Below are positions 21,323-21,578 of a DNA stretch of 21,578 bases, in pieces. The position numbers and the translations under genes were made by a program. The stretch lies in the NCBI GenBank assembly GCA_014729145.1, contig WJKL01000041.1, positions 1-21,578 on the forward strand, given 5' to 3'. Source of the DNA: Candidatus Woesearchaeota archaeon. GTDB lineage: Archaea; Nanobdellota; Nanobdellia; Woesearchaeales; WJKL01. The notes beneath the pieces were generated by a model, which ran no database searches, had not been told where the DNA came from, and was given only the letters and a program-made list of their open reading frames with translations. Every line of letters begins with the position of its first letter. Position 1 is the first letter of the stretch.

Positions 21323-21578
21323 ATGTTTATGGTTTTGAATTCCACGATAAATGCAACAGCCAAAGCTGCAGCATCTAACGCAACAATTACCGACTTGACT
21401 ATCTCAAGATTTATGGAGCTTGTCACAGCTCCTTACCACCATTCTGAACTGCTTTGGATCACTATTCCCTTGGTCGCAGCCCTCATACTGATGGATATAT
21501 ATTTTGGAAGATACAAGAAAGAAGAACTTGGATGGAATACTGCGGTCGGAAATACACTGGCATTGGCTTTTGTTGCTA
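21323..21578 (+). CDS. Membrane protein, partial (runs off the right edge)
   Basis: Frame open from ATG 21323 for 85 codons to the window end. The N-terminus has a Ser/Thr/Ala-rich stretch (NSTINATAKAAASNATITD, about 6-24), probably outside the cell as it lies before the first helix. A membrane helix follows (LLWITIPLVAALILMDIYF, about 45-63), then a basic loop (GRYKKEELGW) and the start of a second helix. A TATA-like ATATTAAATA at 21296-21305 lies about 22 bases upstream. No family can be named from this fragment. Confidence 0.55.
   Translation, partial: MFMVLNSTINATAKAAASNATITDLTISRFMELVTAPYHHSELLWITIPLVAALILMDIYFGRYKKEELGWNTAVGNTLALAFVA

Overview
The window looks like a piece of a small-genome archaeon, most likely a DPANN lineage of the Woesearchaeota/Pacearchaeota kind. 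The evidence is indirect: AT-rich DNA, archaeal TATA boxes (TTTATAAA or TTTAAATA) placed about 27 bp upstream of start codons so that many mRNAs should be leaderless, an archaeal translin/TRAX-like protein, an Mre11 nuclease, an archaeal pilus-type secretion ATPase, and several bacterial-type translation genes (AspRS, Tgt, GatCAB) of the sort these lineages often carry. I found no rRNA, tRNA, CRISPR or insertion sequence. No gene-free stretch exceeds 300 bases; the longest are about 170 bases.

Region 1 (1-7040) is a type IV pilus/secretion-like locus. On the minus strand a tiny ribbon-helix-helix regulator (3766-3623) overlaps the start of a TadA/VirB11-like ATPase (3630-1351), followed by a TadC/FlaJ-type membrane platform protein that runs off the left edge. 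Divergently, two plus-strand genes encode coiled-coil proteins that share an FGKKK motif near the N-terminus. Facing them is a minus-strand operon of three tandem paralogous five-helix membrane proteins. The divergent promoter holds four exact copies of TTATAATAT in a 70-bp tract with a single G/C base, a plausible operator for the regulator.

Region 2 (7090-9467) holds a plus-strand operon of TRAX-like ribonuclease, HD-domain nucleotidase-like protein and DJ-1-like protein, converging on an unknown helical protein downstream of tgt.

Region 3 (9469-17993) is mostly tRNA biology. A bacterial-type tRNA-guanine transglycosylase and a bacterial-type AspRS diverge from one symmetric TATA box. AspRS carries His31 and Gly82, the residues I associate with non-discriminating enzymes that also charge tRNA-Asn. 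GatC, GatA and GatB, which would convert Asp-tRNA-Asn to Asn-tRNA-Asn, follow downstream. Between them are a coiled-coil protein and a tightly overlapped zinc-ribbon / SLOG-like / small membrane protein cassette. A GNAT acetyltransferase and a small membrane protein lie between gatA and gatB.

Region 4 (17994-21578) has an unknown helical protein, an acylphosphatase, a 77-residue three-helix membrane protein, an Mre11-like nuclease with a Ser in place of a metal-ligand Asn, two unknown helical proteins, and the start of a membrane protein that runs off the right edge. Convergent gene pairs here abut with no intergenic base, which shows strong compaction.
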